From NCBI RefSeq assembly GCF_014192225.1, contig NZ_JACHXS010000002.1, forward strand, positions 372,001-436,000: a stretch of 64,000 bases of DNA, read 5' to 3'. Both the position numbers and the translations under genes were made by a program. The stretch comes from Pseudoduganella umbonata. Lineage in GTDB: Bacteria; Pseudomonadota; Gammaproteobacteria; Burkholderiales; Burkholderiaceae_D. Shown here piece by piece: positions 27,403 to 35,583 of the stretch (the first letter of the stretch is position 1; each line of letters opens with the position of its first letter). The notes under the pieces are model-generated. The model saw only the letters and a list, made by a program, of their open reading frames with translations, did not search any database and was not told the DNA's origin.

Positions 27403-28203
27403 GTGGATTTTCATTTTGAAGCGGGCACGCTGCCGCTGCTGGTCTCGATGCCCCACGTGGGCACCGCCATTCCAGACGATATCGCCGCCGCGATGACACC
27501 GGCCGCGCTGCCGAAAGCGGATACCGACTGGCACCTGCGCGAGCTGTACGGCTTTGCCCGCGATATCGGCGCATCGACCCTGGCGGCGCACTGGTCGCGC
27601 TACGTGATCGACCTGAACCGGCCCGCGGACAACACCAACCTGTATCCGGGCCAGGACACGACCGGCCTGTGCCCGCTCGATACGTTTGGCCGCGAACCGC
27701 TGTACCAGCCGGGCCGGGCGCCGGACGACGCGGAAGTGCGGCGCCGCCTGGCCCTGTACTGGCAGCCGTATCACGAGCGGCTGCGCGCCGAGCTCGGCCG
27801 GCTGCTGGACCGGCACGGCCGGGTGGTGCTGTGGGAGGCGCATTCGATCGCCTCGGTCGTCCCGCGCTTCTTTGAGGGCAAGTTGCCCGACCTGAACTTC
27901 GGCAGCGCCGACGGCGCCAGCTGCGATCCGGCGCTGATGGACGTCGTGACCGCCGCCGCGCGGGCCGATGGCCGCTACACGATCGCCGTCAACGGCCGCT
28001 TCAAGGGCGGCCACATCACGCGCACCCATGGCCGCCCTGGAGTGGGCATCCATGCATTGCAGCTGGAAATGTGCCAGAGCACTTATATGGATGAGACCGC
28101 CCCATTCGGCTATCGCCCCGACTTGGCGGCGCAGGTGCAGCCGCTGCTGCGGCGGATGCTGGAGGCGGCCGCCGGCTGGGCAGGCGAGCGGGGCGCGGCG
28201 TGA
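27403..28203 (+). CDS. hutG: N-formylglutamate deformylase HutG
   Basis: A 266-residue N-formylglutamate amidohydrolase releasing formate and glutamate in the last step of the five-step histidine pathway. Family blocks VSMPHVGTAIP, DTDWHLRELY, VIDLNRP and the metal-binding LWEAHSIAS, plus NGRFKGGHITRTHG, are visible. The GTG start at 27403 is chosen because AAGGAGG precedes it and the VDFHFEAGTLPLL start fits the family; longer frames run into the repeat. It overlaps hutF by 4 bp. Confidence 0.93.
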   Translation: MDFHFEAGTLPLLVSMPHVGTAIPDDIAAAMTPAALPKADTDWHLRELYGFARDIGASTLAAHWSRYVIDLNRPADNTNLYPGQDTTGLCPLDTFGREPLYQPGRAPDDAEVRRRLALYWQPYHERLRAELGRLLDRHGRVVLWEAHSIASVVPRFFEGKLPDLNFGSADGASCDPALMDVVTAAARADGRYTIAVNGRFKGGHITRTHGRPGVGIHALQLEMCQSTYMDETAPFGYRPDLAAQVQPLLRRMLEAAAGWAGERGAA

Positions 28204-29588
28204 CGGCCCTGTTCGCACGTCACGCGCTGCTGCCCGACGGCTGGCGGCGCGATGTGCTGCTGCAATGGGGCGGCGATGGCCGTTTCACGGCGGTAACGCC
28301 GGATGCCCCGGCCATGGACGGTAGCGAATCGGCCGGTATCGAAACCGCCGACTATGTGCTGCCCGGCATGATCAACCTGCACTCGCACAGTTTCCAGCGG
28401 GCGCTGTCGGGCCTGACGGAAATCGCGGGTGAGGATCGGGCAAAAAGCGCGGACAGCTTCTGGACCTGGCGCGACCTGATGTACCGCTTCGCACTCGGCA
28501 TCGCGCCGGAGCAGATGGAAGCCATCGCCGCCCAGCTGTTCGCCGAATGCCTGAGGCACGGCTACACCTCGATCTGCGAATTCAATTATGTCCACCGGGC
28601 GCCCGATGGCGCGTTGTACCCGGACGTGGCGGAAACCGCACGGCGCGTGATCGCCGCCGCGCGCCACGCAGGCATCGGCATCACCATGCTGCCGGTGTTG
28701 TACGCGCATGCCGGTTTCGGCGGTGCGCCGCTGCGCGACGAACAGCGCCGCTTCCGCGCCGGCCCGGCGGACGTGCTGGCAATCGTGGCGGCATTGGAAC
28801 CGTTGCGCGGCCCGATGGTCGAAGTAGGGGTGGCGCCGCATTCGCTGCGTGCCGCCTCGGTGGCGCAGATCCGCGACCTGCTGGCGGGCCTGTCGCCGGA
28901 GCGGCCGGTGCACATCCATATTGCCGAGCAGGGGGGCGAAGTGCAGCAGTGTATCGACCATAGCGGGCGCCGCCCCGTGCAATTCCTGTACGATAATCTG
29001 CCGGTCGACGAGCGCTGGTGCCTCGTGCATGCCACCCATGTGGCGGATGACGAAGTGGCGGCCATTGCCGCCAGCGGCGCGGTGGCCGGGCTGTGCCCGA
29101 CGACCGAAGCGAACCTGGGCGACGGCCTGTTTCCGCTGGCCCCGTTCCTGGAGCGGGGCGGCCGGTTCGGCATCGGCAGCGACAGCCACGTGTCCACCAG
29201 CCCGGTGGAAGAACTGCGCTGGCTCGAATACGGCCAGCGGCTGGCGGGGCAGCGGCGCAATGTCGCCGTCACGACGGATGAGCGCCGCGTCGGCGATCAT
29301 CTCTGGCGCGCCGCGCTGGCGGGTGGCGCGCAGGCCGCGGGAAGGCGGGTGGGCGCGCTGGCGCCCGGTTACGCCGCCGACCTGCTGGTACTGGACGAGG
29401 CGCACCCGAACGTGTCCGCGCCGCCCGAGCTGCTGAACGGCTTCGTTTTCAGCGGCAACGACAACCTGGTGAAGGATGTGCTGGCCGGCGGGCAGTGGGT
29501 CGTTCGCGGCCGGCAGCATGTGGCGCAGGCGGCCATCGCCGGGCGCTTCAAGGAAACGTTGGCCAACCTGCGCGAGCTGCGACCATGA
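28200..29588 (+). CDS. hutF: Formimidoylglutamate deiminase HutF
   Basis: A 462-residue amidohydrolase that deiminates N-formimino-L-glutamate to N-formyl-L-glutamate plus ammonia. It has the metal-binding NLHSHSFQRAL, the family signature SFWTWRDLMYRF, EFNYVHR and the GSDSHVS Asp ligand. The GTG start overlaps the hutG stop (GTGA). The presence of HutF with HutG instead of HutG formiminoglutamase identifies the five-step route. Confidence 0.96.
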   Translation: MTALFARHALLPDGWRRDVLLQWGGDGRFTAVTPDAPAMDGSESAGIETADYVLPGMINLHSHSFQRALSGLTEIAGEDRAKSADSFWTWRDLMYRFALGIAPEQMEAIAAQLFAECLRHGYTSICEFNYVHRAPDGALYPDVAETARRVIAAARHAGIGITMLPVLYAHAGFGGAPLRDEQRRFRAGPADVLAIVAALEPLRGPMVEVGVAPHSLRAASVAQIRDLLAGLSPERPVHIHIAEQGGEVQQCIDHSGRRPVQFLYDNLPVDERWCLVHATHVADDEVAAIAASGAVAGLCPTTEANLGDGLFPLAPFLERGGRFGIGSDSHVSTSPVEELRWLEYGQRLAGQRRNVAVTTDERRVGDHLWRAALAGGAQAAGRRVGALAPGYAADLLVLDEAHPNVSAPPELLNGFVFSGNDNLVKDVLAGGQWVVRGRQHVAQAAIAGRFKETLANLRELRP

Positions 29589-30181
29589 CGACGCTGATAC
29601 AGTACGCAAGCCTGCATCCCACGCCCTGGAAGAACGGCGGCGGATGCACGACCGAAATCCTCGCATCGCCGCCCGGCGCCACGCTGGACGACTTCGACTT
29701 CCGCATCAGCCTGGCGACCATTGTCCACAGCGGTCCGTTCTCCACGTTCCCCGGCGTCGACCGCACGCTGTCGCTGGTCGATGGCGGCAGCGTGGTGCTG
29801 GACGTGGGCAACGAGCGCAGGGTGGCGCTCAGCGAACGCGAACCGGTGGTGGCCTTCCCCGGCGAAGTGCCGGTCTCCGCCACCGTCGATGGCGTTCCCA
29901 CCGTGGACTTCAACGTGATGACGCGGCGCGGGCGCTGCTCGCACCAGGTGGAACGCCGCGTGTTCCGCGACTATTCCGAGCTGGAACGGCGCAGTGCGCT
30001 GACCGTGCTGTTCATGGCCGACGGCGATTCCATGACTGTGCACAGCGCGCGCGAGCGCATGTCGATGGTGCGCTACGATGCCGTGGTGCTCGACCGCGAG
30101 CAGCACTGGATACTGGAAGCGCCGCAGGCCACCGTCTACATTGTTGATATCATTCCCGATGACGAGAGCAGCGAGGAATGA
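29585..30181 (+). CDS. hutD: HutD family protein
   Basis: A 198-residue cupin-like HutD. The N-terminal [12 protein letters not shown], then [25 protein letters not shown] and VVLD/FPGE blocks are typical. HutD is a conserved accessory of hut operons thought to tune pathway flux, possibly by binding formylglutamate; it has no established enzymatic activity. The ATG at 29585 overlaps the hutF stop by 4 bp; an upstream in-frame start would add a non-family tail. Confidence 0.9.
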   Translation: MTTLIQYASLHPTPWKNGGGCTTEILASPPGATLDDFDFRISLATIVHSGPFSTFPGVDRTLSLVDGGSVVLDVGNERRVALSEREPVVAFPGEVPVSATVDGVPTVDFNVMTRRGRCSHQVERRVFRDYSELERRSALTVLFMADGDSMTVHSARERMSMVRYDAVVLDREQHWILEAPQATVYIVDIIPDDESSEE

Positions 30182-30188
30182 GCAAGGG

Positions 30189-31460
30189 ATGAGCGGATGG
30201 GACCTGTTGATCACGAATGTCCACCTGGCCACGCTGGCCGGCGGCGAGGGGCATGGTGAAGGTGAAAGCCATGGCGACGGCTATGGCGATGGATATGGCA
30301 TCGTCCGCGACGGCGCGATCGCCGTTCGGGATGGCCGCATCGCCTGGCTCGGTCCCCGCGCCGAGGCGGCGGCACACGGCAGCGCGGCGGACGAGCGCGA
30401 TGGCCACGGCTGCTGGCTCACGCCGGGCCTGGTCGACTGCCACACGCACATCGTCCACGCCGGCAATCGCAGCGACGAATTCGAGGCGCGCCTGAACGGC
30501 GCCACCTATGAAGACATCGCACGCGCCGGCGGCGGCATCATGGCCACCGTGCGCGCCACCCGCGCGGTGGATGAGGAGGCCCTGCTGGAGCAAAGCCTGC
30601 CGCGCATCCGCAACCTGCTGGCCGAAGGCGTGACGACGCTGGAAATCAAGTCCGGCTACGGCCTCGATCTGGAAAACGAAGCGAAGATGCTGCGCGTGGC
30701 GCGGCGCGTGGCGCAGGTGCTGCCGGTGCGCGTCGCCACCACGTTCCTGGGCGCGCATGCGCTGCCGCCCGAATATGCGGGGCGGGCCGACGACTACATC
30801 GATGCCGTGTGCACGATGATCCCCGCACTGGCCGGCGAAGGACTGGCCGACGCCGTGGATGCCTTCTGCGAGCGCATCGGTTTTACCGCGGCGCAGACCG
30901 GGCGCGTGTTCGAAGCGGCCCGGCGCGCGGGGCTGCCCGTGAAACTGCATGCGGAACAATTGTCGGACCAGGGCGGCGCCGCGCTCGTGGCGCGCTACCG
31001 CGGCCTGTCCGCCGATCACCTGGAACATGTGAGTGAAGCCGGCATCGCCGCGATGGCGGCCGGCGGCACGGTCGCCGTGCTGCTGCCGGGCGCGTACTAC
31101 TTCCTGCGCGATACCACGCCGCCGCCGGTGGCCGCCTTGCGTGCGGCCGGCGTGCCGATGGCGGTCGCCACCGACTGCAATCCCGGCACGTCGCCGCTGA
31201 CGTCGCTGCTGCTGGCGCTGAACATGGCCTGCACGCTGTGGCGGCTGACACCGCGCGAGGCGCTGCTTGGCGCCACCATCCATGCCGCCCGCGCGCTCGG
31301 CCTGCACGGCGAAACCGGCACGCTGGAAGTGGGCAAGCGCGCCGACTTCGCGCTGTGGCGCATCGCCCGGCCGGCGGACCTGTGCTACGCGATCGGCGGC
31401 AATCCCTGCGCGGCGGTCGTCAACGGCGGGGTGTGGCGCATGCCGCAAGTGGCAGCGTGA
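30189..31460 (+). CDS. hutI: Imidazolonepropionase HutI
   Basis: A 423-residue amidohydrolase that hydrolyses 4-imidazolone-5-propionate to formiminoglutamate. It contains the metal-binding [35 protein letters not shown] and [10 protein letters not shown] motifs. An ATG at 30189 preceded by AAGG is 7 bp after the hutD stop. Between NVHLATLAG and YGIVRDGA there is an extra Gly/His/Glu/Asp-rich stretch (about residues 19-36), encoded by degenerate short repeats, where homologues normally have a few residues. The next gene overlaps it by 4 bp. Confidence 0.96.
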   Translation: MSGWDLLITNVHLATLAGGEGHGEGESHGDGYGDGYGIVRDGAIAVRDGRIAWLGPRAEAAAHGSAADERDGHGCWLTPGLVDCHTHIVHAGNRSDEFEARLNGATYEDIARAGGGIMATVRATRAVDEEALLEQSLPRIRNLLAEGVTTLEIKSGYGLDLENEAKMLRVARRVAQVLPVRVATTFLGAHALPPEYAGRADDYIDAVCTMIPALAGEGLADAVDAFCERIGFTAAQTGRVFEAARRAGLPVKLHAEQLSDQGGAALVARYRGLSADHLEHVSEAGIAAMAAGGTVAVLLPGAYYFLRDTTPPPVAALRAAGVPMAVATDCNPGTSPLTSLLLALNMACTLWRLTPREALLGATIHAARALGLHGETGTLEVGKRADFALWRIARPADLCYAIGGNPCAAVVNGGVWRMPQVAA

Positions 31461-33007
31461 GGGCCGCCTTCCTTGCCGCCATGGCGGCCGTGGCGCTGCT
31501 GTGCGCGTCGCTGGCCCGCGCCGACGACGGCACGCTGCGCGTCGGCTCCAAGCGCTTCACGGAATCGTACATCCTGGCCGAAGTCGTGGCGCAGACGGCC
31601 GCCCCCCATGTAAAGGTCGAACACCGGCAGGGGCTCGGCAACACCGCCATCGTGCTGGCGGCGCTGAAGAACGGCAGCATCGACCTGTACCCGGAATACG
31701 TGGGCACGATCGACCAGGAAATCCTCAAGCACGGCACACGGGACAAGCGGCCCTCGAGCCTCGCACAGATCCGCGCCGAACTGGCGAAAATGGGCTTCGG
31801 CGTCGCCGTGCCGCTCGGCTTCAACAATACCTACGCGCTGGCGGTGCGTAGCGATGCCGGCATCGCTACGCTGTCCGACCTGGCGCGCCAGCCAGACCTG
31901 CGCTTCGGCCTTTCCCACGAATTCATCGGCCGCGCCGACGGCTGGCCGGGCCTGGCGCGCCGCTATGCCTTGCCGCAGGAGCCGCGCGGCCTCGATCACG
32001 GCATCGCCTATGAAGCGCTGGCGGCGCGGCAGGTGGACGTGATCGACATCTATTCGACGGATGCGAAGATCGCCCGCTACGGCCTGACGGTACTGCGCGA
32101 CGACCGCGCCTACTTCCCACGCTACGACGCGGTGCTGCTGTACCGCCTCGATGCCGCGCAGCGTTTTCCCCAGGCGTGGAAAGCCATCGAAGGACTGGAG
32201 GGAAAGATCGCCGAACGCGACATGATCGGCATGAATGCGGCCGCCGAACTGGAAGGGCAGGCGTTCGCGGAAGTGGCGCGGCGCTGGCTGGCGCGGCAGG
32301 ATGCGGGCAAACGTGGCGCCGGAGGGGAGCAGGTGGCGGCGCAGGTAGCGGTGGAGGAGCAGCCCGCCGCCGCGCCGCGGTCGCTGGCCGGCGTGCTGTT
32401 CGGCCCCGACCTCGCCAGGCTGACAGGGCAGCACGTGCTGCTCGTCGCGCTGTCCGTACTGCTGGCCGCCATCGCCGGCATTCCGCTTGGCGTGCTGGCG
32501 GCCTTCCGGCCGCGGCTGCGGCAACCGGTGCTGGCGTTGACGGGCATGTTGCAAACGGTGCCGTCGCTGGCCCTGCTGGCGATGCTGATTCCGCTAATGG
32601 GCACCATCGGCATCGTGCCGGCGCTGGTGGCGCTGTTCGTGTATGCGCTGCTGCCCATCGTGCGCAACACGTGCACCGGCATCCTCGGCATCGCCCCCGG
32701 CCTGCGGCAAGCCGCGCTGGCGCTGGGGCTGACGCCGCACCAGCGCCTGTGGCACATCGACCTGCCGCTGGCGCTGCCGGTAATCCTGGCGGGCGTGAAG
32801 ACGGCGGCCGTGATGAGCGTGGGCACCGCCACCATCGCCGCGTTCATCGGTGCCGGCGGCTACGGCGAGCGGATCACCACCGGCCTGGCGCTGAACGACA
32901 ACATGATGCTGCTGGCCGGCGCCTTGCCCGCGGCGGCGCTGGCGCTGCTGACGCAGGGACTGTTCGAACTGCTCGAGCGGCGCTTTGTCGTTGCACACAG
33001 GAAGTAA
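31457..33007 (+). CDS. Fused substrate-binding/permease ABC transporter protein (OpuC/ProWX-like)
   Basis: A 516-residue fusion. It has a Sec leader ([18 protein letters not shown]), an OsmX/ProX-type binding domain to about residue 275 ([31 protein letters not shown]), a linker, and a binding-protein-dependent permease with about six membrane helices ([20 protein letters not shown]) and EAA-like loop [19 protein letters not shown]. Its GTG start overlaps the hutI stop, so it belongs to the hut operon and likely imports histidine or a related compound. No cognate ATPase is encoded anywhere in the window. Confidence 0.85.
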   Translation: MRAAFLAAMAAVALLCASLARADDGTLRVGSKRFTESYILAEVVAQTAAPHVKVEHRQGLGNTAIVLAALKNGSIDLYPEYVGTIDQEILKHGTRDKRPSSLAQIRAELAKMGFGVAVPLGFNNTYALAVRSDAGIATLSDLARQPDLRFGLSHEFIGRADGWPGLARRYALPQEPRGLDHGIAYEALAARQVDVIDIYSTDAKIARYGLTVLRDDRAYFPRYDAVLLYRLDAAQRFPQAWKAIEGLEGKIAERDMIGMNAAAELEGQAFAEVARRWLARQDAGKRGAGGEQVAAQVAVEEQPAAAPRSLAGVLFGPDLARLTGQHVLLVALSVLLAAIAGIPLGVLAAFRPRLRQPVLALTGMLQTVPSLALLAMLIPLMGTIGIVPALVALFVYALLPIVRNTCTGILGIAPGLRQAALALGLTPHQRLWHIDLPLALPVILAGVKTAAVMSVGTATIAAFIGAGGYGERITTGLALNDNMMLLAGALPAAALALLTQGLFELLERRFVVAHRK

Positions 33008-33160
33008 GCGTTTTACTCCTGGGCGTAAGCATTTGTAAAAGCCCGGGCAGCAGCCGGGAGCACGGGACTATATTGAACCCGTTGATTATCTCCCCTCCCA
33101 CCTGACACCTGGGTTCACGCCACGCCGCCAAGTGCCGCGTGGCTTCTTTTTATCCCCGCT

Positions 33161-33226
33161 GCATCTCAGCCGTATCTCAGTCGCATCTCAGCCGCATCTC
33201 AGCCGCATCTCAGCCTTATCTCTCAG
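33161..33226. repeat. 11-bp tandem repeat at the 3' end of the hut operon
   Basis: Six head-to-tail 11-bp units, consensus GCATCTCAGCC (33161, 33172, 33183, 33194, 33205; the sixth degenerate). They lie between the convergent ABC-protein and GNAT genes, ending at the GNAT stop codon. The exact 11-bp pitch matches one helical turn. Confidence 0.85.
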
Positions 33227-33723
33227 CGTTGCAATGCCAGCGCCGTCAGCGCATCGCCGGTGACGCGGCAGATGCGCCAGTCGGGCAGTACGGCGGCGCC
33301 CATCTTTTCGTAGAACGCGATCGCGTTGGCGTTCCAGTCCAGCACCGACCATTCGAAGCGGCCGCATTGGCGCTCGACGGCAAGTGCCGCCAGCGCCGAC
33401 AGCATGCGCTTGCCATGCCCGTGGCCGCGCCGATCCTGCTTGACGTAGAGGTCTTCCAGGTACAGGCCCTTGCGGCCGAGGAAGGTGGAAAAATTGTGGA
33501 AGAACAGCGCGAAGGTGACCACTTCGCCCGCTTGTCCGTCCTGTGTTTCCTCGCCGACGATCGCCTCGCATGGCGGCCGCGCGCCGAATAGCGCGTCGTG
33601 CAGCATCGCTTCGTTGGCGATCACCATGTGTTCCAGTTTCTCGAACACGGCCAGTTCGCGGATCATCGCGAGGATCGGGGCAACGTCGTCGGGGCGGGCA
33701 GGGCGGATGTGCAGTGCGGTCAT
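33223..33723 (-). CDS. GNAT family N-acetyltransferase
   Basis: A 166-residue acetyltransferase. Its domain shows IRPARPDDVAPILAMIREL at the start, LYLEDLYVKQDRRGHGHGKRML as the acetyl-CoA pyrophosphate loop (RRGHGHGK) and WNANAIAFYEKMGA near the end, as in diamine (spermidine/spermine-like) N-acetyltransferases. Substrate is inferred only. Its start overlaps the DMT transporter stop by 4 bp, so the two are translationally coupled. Confidence 0.9.
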   Translation of the reverse strand: MTALHIRPARPDDVAPILAMIRELAVFEKLEHMVIANEAMLHDALFGARPPCEAIVGEETQDGQAGEVVTFALFFHNFSTFLGRKGLYLEDLYVKQDRRGHGHGKRMLSALAALAVERQCGRFEWSVLDWNANAIAFYEKMGAAVLPDWRICRVTGDALTALALQR

Positions 33724-34673
33724 GAGGCTTTCTTCAACAATTCGGGTTCGGGTTCGATGGCGGCCGGGGCAGGGGCGCGCGGGGCGGTTGGCCCCTTCAG
33801 CGCCCAGGCCACACTGGCCAGGCACAGCAGCATACCCAGGCATTCGATGACGCCCGGGCGGAAATCTTCGAGGCGGATCGACAGCAGCACCGAGATCACC
33901 GGCGTGACCACGCCGATGTACACGGCCTTGCCGGAACCGATCCGGTGGATCAGCGTGAAGTAGCAGGCAAACGCGATCACGGAGCCGAACAGCGACAGGT
34001 ACAGCAGCCCGCCCCAGTAGCGGGCCGTGGCCGGCAGCACGAACGGCTGGCCGGTGACGACGACCCATGCCGCCACCATCAGCGTGCCCCACAGCATGCC
34101 CCACGCCATCGTCAGCAGCACGTTGCTGTCGTGTTCGCGCACTCTCACCACCAGCACGTTGCCGACGGAACTGGCCACCGTGGCCACCAGCGCCAGGACC
34201 AGCCCCAGCAGGAAGTGGCCATCGCCGCCGGCGAGGATCTCGCGCACGGCCCCGCCGATCGATTGCCAGAACAGCAGGATCACGCCGAGTACCGAGACGG
34301 TACCTGCCGCCCACGTCCGCCACGACAGCGGCGTGCCGAGGATCATGCGGTTCAGGATCGGGTTCCAGAACACCATCAGTGCGAACAGCACGGCGACCAG
34401 CGCCGAGACGAGGTATTGCTCCGACGTGTACGTGCAGATGTAGCTGAGGCCGAACGTGGCGCAGCCTTGCACGATCGTCCACCGTTGCGCGCGCCAGGAG
34501 AGCCGCAGGCTGTCGCCGCGCAGCTTGCACCAGGCGAACAGCACGGCCGAAGCGAGCGCGAAACGGTAGACGACGGAGACGGACGGCGGCACCTCGCCCA
34601 GCTGCAGGGTGATGGCCCAGAACGTGGAACCCCAGATCAGGCAGGCGATAACGAAAAGAACGGGAGAAGGCAT
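33720..34673 (-). CDS. DMT superfamily (EamA) transporter
   Basis: A 317-residue inner-membrane protein with ten predicted helices in two EamA repeats, from VLFVIACLIWGSTFWAI at the start to the LEDFRPGVIECLGMLLCL region. EamA proteins export or import small metabolites such as amino acids or polyamines. Coupling with a diamine-acetyltransferase-like gene might suggest polyamine or amine handling, but this is speculative. Confidence 0.9.
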   Translation of the reverse strand: MPSPVLFVIACLIWGSTFWAITLQLGEVPPSVSVVYRFALASAVLFAWCKLRGDSLRLSWRAQRWTIVQGCATFGLSYICTYTSEQYLVSALVAVLFALMVFWNPILNRMILGTPLSWRTWAAGTVSVLGVILLFWQSIGGAVREILAGGDGHFLLGLVLALVATVASSVGNVLVVRVREHDSNVLLTMAWGMLWGTLMVAAWVVVTGQPFVLPATARYWGGLLYLSLFGSVIAFACYFTLIHRIGSGKAVYIGVVTPVISVLLSIRLEDFRPGVIECLGMLLCLASVAWALKGPTAPRAPAPAAIEPEPELLKKAS

Positions 34674-34840
34674 TGCGCCAGTATAGGGTGTTTCCGTTTC
34701 CTTGCCCTAGAGCATCTTGCGATTGCCGGTGTTGCTGTCACACCCGTGCCACTTGAGTCGTCTCAAGTGAAGCCGATACGTCAACGAAGCTGCAAAAAGC
34801 GCAATTACGATGGACGACCAACTAGCCAGGAATCAACATC

Positions 34841-34972
34841 ATGAACTGGACGCTGCATCTGAAAGTCATCACGCTGCTGGCCTATATCGGCGTCCTGGCC
34901 GCTTTCCTCGCGACCTGCGCGGAGGGTGCGCTGTCGCACCTCGTTATCCTGCGGCTGGTGTCGCCGCTTTGA
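34841..34972 (+). CDS. Possible small one-helix membrane protein
   Basis: A 43-codon frame (MNWTLHLKVITLLAYIGVLA and onward) encodes one hydrophobic helix and ends 34 bp before the DNA glycosylase gene. AGGA lies 11-12 bp upstream of the ATG, a loose spacing. The composition (LLAYIGVLAAFLATC) is plausible for a membrane peptide. No homologue is known to me and the frame could be chance. Confidence 0.35.
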   Translation: MNWTLHLKVITLLAYIGVLAAFLATCAEGALSHLVILRLVSPL

Positions 34973-35006
34973 ACGATTTTCATCGGGCGGCGCTACAATC
35001 CGGCGC

Positions 35007-35498
35007 ATGGCATCCGAAACGCTCCTGACCGGCCTGGCGCCGGTGATCGATTCCCGTACCCGCATCCTGATACTGGGCAGTTTTCCCGGCGCCGCATCGC
35101 TGGCGGCGCAGCAGTATTACGCACACCCGCGCAACGGGTTCTGGCGGCTGGTCTCCGCGCTGGTCAACGAAGACCTGTTTTCCCTGCCCTACAGTGAAAG
35201 GCTGCCGCGGCTCCTGGCCCACGGCATCGGCTTGTGGGATGTGCTCGGCGCTTGCGAGCGCGAAGGCAGTCTCGACTCGGCCATACGCCGGCCCGCCGCC
35301 AATGATTTCCAGCGGCTGCATCATCTCTGCCCGCAATTGGAAACGGTAGGGTTCAACGGCCAGGCATCCGGCAAGTTCGCCCCGCAGTTCGCCGCCGCCG
35401 GATACCGGACCGTCGTGCTGCCCTCGTCGTCGCCGGCGAACGCTGGAATGACGTTCGAGCAGAAACTGCGGGTATGGTCAGCATTGATCGGAAATTAA
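35007..35498 (+). CDS. Hypoxanthine-DNA glycosylase (UDG superfamily, family 6)
   Basis: A 163-residue protein with the family 6 signature GSFPGAASLAAQQYYAHPRNGFW, and the C-terminal LPSSSPANAGM, which replaces the UDG HPS loop. Family members excise deaminated bases such as hypoxanthine (deoxyinosine) from DNA. The ATG at 35007 is the first Met of the conserved domain. It is followed by the oppositely oriented AT-rich gene. Confidence 0.88.
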   Translation: MASETLLTGLAPVIDSRTRILILGSFPGAASLAAQQYYAHPRNGFWRLVSALVNEDLFSLPYSERLPRLLAHGIGLWDVLGACEREGSLDSAIRRPAANDFQRLHHLCPQLETVGFNGQASGKFAPQFAAAGYRTVVLPSSSPANAGMTFEQKLRVWSALIGN

Positions 35499-35583
35499 CC
35501 CTGAGCCAGCGATAGGATTGGCCATACTGGATTTCCAGCTGCGCAGGCATGCTTGGGACGAAAGGCGGCGGTTCCTGAGGAGT

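Noticed and set aside
33042..33058. CCCGG-GCAGCAG-CCGGG hairpin as hut operon terminator
   Set aside because: The stem is only 5 bp and there is no T-run; the downstream 11-bp repeat array is more striking and no terminator can be assigned confidently.
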